Shown here: positions 13,591 to 13,709 of the stretch, piece after piece
Layout of the letters: each line of letters starts with the position of its first letter
Position numbering within the stretch: position 1 is the stretch's first letter
From: an uncultured Paraglaciecola sp.
GTDB lineage: Bacteria > Pseudomonadota > Gammaproteobacteria > Enterobacterales > Alteromonadaceae
Reading direction: 5' to 3'
Length of the DNA stretch: 13,709 nucleotides
Assembly (NCBI GenBank): GCA_905479025.1
Contig: CAJQKX010000116.1
Location: 1-13,709, forward strand
Made by a program: the position numbers and the translations under genes
The notes under the pieces: model-generated
Told to the model about the DNA's origin: nothing
The model's database searches: none
What the model saw: the letters and a program-made list of their open reading frames with translations, nothing else

Positions 13591-13709
13591 GCGTCCGGTG
13601 ATCCACGCCTAGCAGTCATCCATTATTCATTCGAAAATACTTCCTCACTGTAATGGGAGGTATTATGAAGCATAAAACACTAGATGAATGGCAGAAATTG
13701 ATAAGCCAA
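13587..13709 (+). mobile_element. Left end of an IS66-family insertion sequence (partial)
   Basis: GTAAGCGTCCGGTGAT at 13587-13602 agrees with the IS66-family terminal inverted repeat, which begins GTAA. A leader of 78 bp with a strong GGGAGG ribosome site leads into an open frame typical of the first IS66 gene. IS66 elements make 8-bp target duplications; the candidate left copy is AATATTTC at 13579-13586. The right end is outside the window, so neither the duplication nor completeness can be shown. Confidence 0.65.
13665..13709 (+). CDS. tnpA: IS66 accessory protein TnpA-like, first 15 codons
   Basis: An ATG four bases after GGGAGG opens MKHKTLDEWQKLISQ and runs off the window. The spacing of Trp and the following hydrophobic Leu-Ile resembles the N-terminus of IS66-family TnpA accessory proteins (IS3/Tn7-like HTH). 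With only 15 residues the assignment rests mainly on the IS end just upstream. Confidence 0.55.
   Translation, partial: MKHKTLDEWQKLISQ

Noticed and set aside
1..13709. CRISPR array
   Set aside because: No regularly spaced direct repeats of 25-40 bp were seen; only the 8-9 bp tandem units at 11379-11403.

Overview
The window reads as chromosome of a marine-type gammaproteobacterium, probably Alteromonadales. This is inference from moderate-to-low GC, the gene families present (GH16 lipoprotein, SOUL lipoprotein, paired acyl-CoA dehydrogenases, GlxA-type regulator) and the codon style; nothing here fixes the genus. Five genes seem to start with GTG or TTG rather than ATG.

Layout, left to right. 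(1) 1-3197, minus strand: the N-terminal three quarters of an NDH-2-like FAD/NAD(P) oxidoreductase cut by the window edge, a SOUL-type lipoprotein, a non-coding gap with palindromes, and a GH16 glycoside hydrolase lipoprotein. (2) 3198-3902: non-coding, with an AT-rich inverted repeat and two strong adjacent stem-loops. (3) 3903-6226, minus: a two-gene operon for a large and a small acyl-CoA dehydrogenase of the PimC/PimD type. By family alignment only the large subunit keeps a catalytic glutamate. (4) 6319-7365, plus: a divergent AraC/GlxA-type regulator, the likely controller of that operon. Its 3' end overlaps the 3' end of the next gene by 26 bp. (5) 7340-9691, minus: a directly abutting MoxR AAA+ ATPase and CoxE-like VWA protein pair, a chaperone-type module without cox or mox structural genes in view. 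(6) 9967-10575, plus: a divergent TetR/BetI-like repressor, with a 27-bp inverted repeat in the shared promoter region.

From 10576 coding density falls. The next 1.3 kb holds a short repeat-like block, a clear 3' fragment of a tRNA gene with a CAT anticodon (11047-11096, anticodon stem to CCA, no 5' half), and a GC-richer stretch with no convincing gene. The tRNA fragment looks like an attachment-site scar of an integrated element. It is followed by an AT-richer three-gene operon for the cell envelope: a lipoprotein, an M48 zinc metallopeptidase and a secreted Cys-containing protein of unknown function. The last gene appears to be cut by the left end of an IS66-family insertion sequence that starts at 13587; the first 15 codons of its accessory gene run off the window.

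The left part therefore looks like ordinary catabolic and envelope chromosome, and the right part like accessory DNA. The most promising undescribed unit is the lipoprotein / M48 peptidase / secreted protein operon beside the tRNA scar. The MoxR-VWA pair with its own TetR-type regulator is the second candidate.
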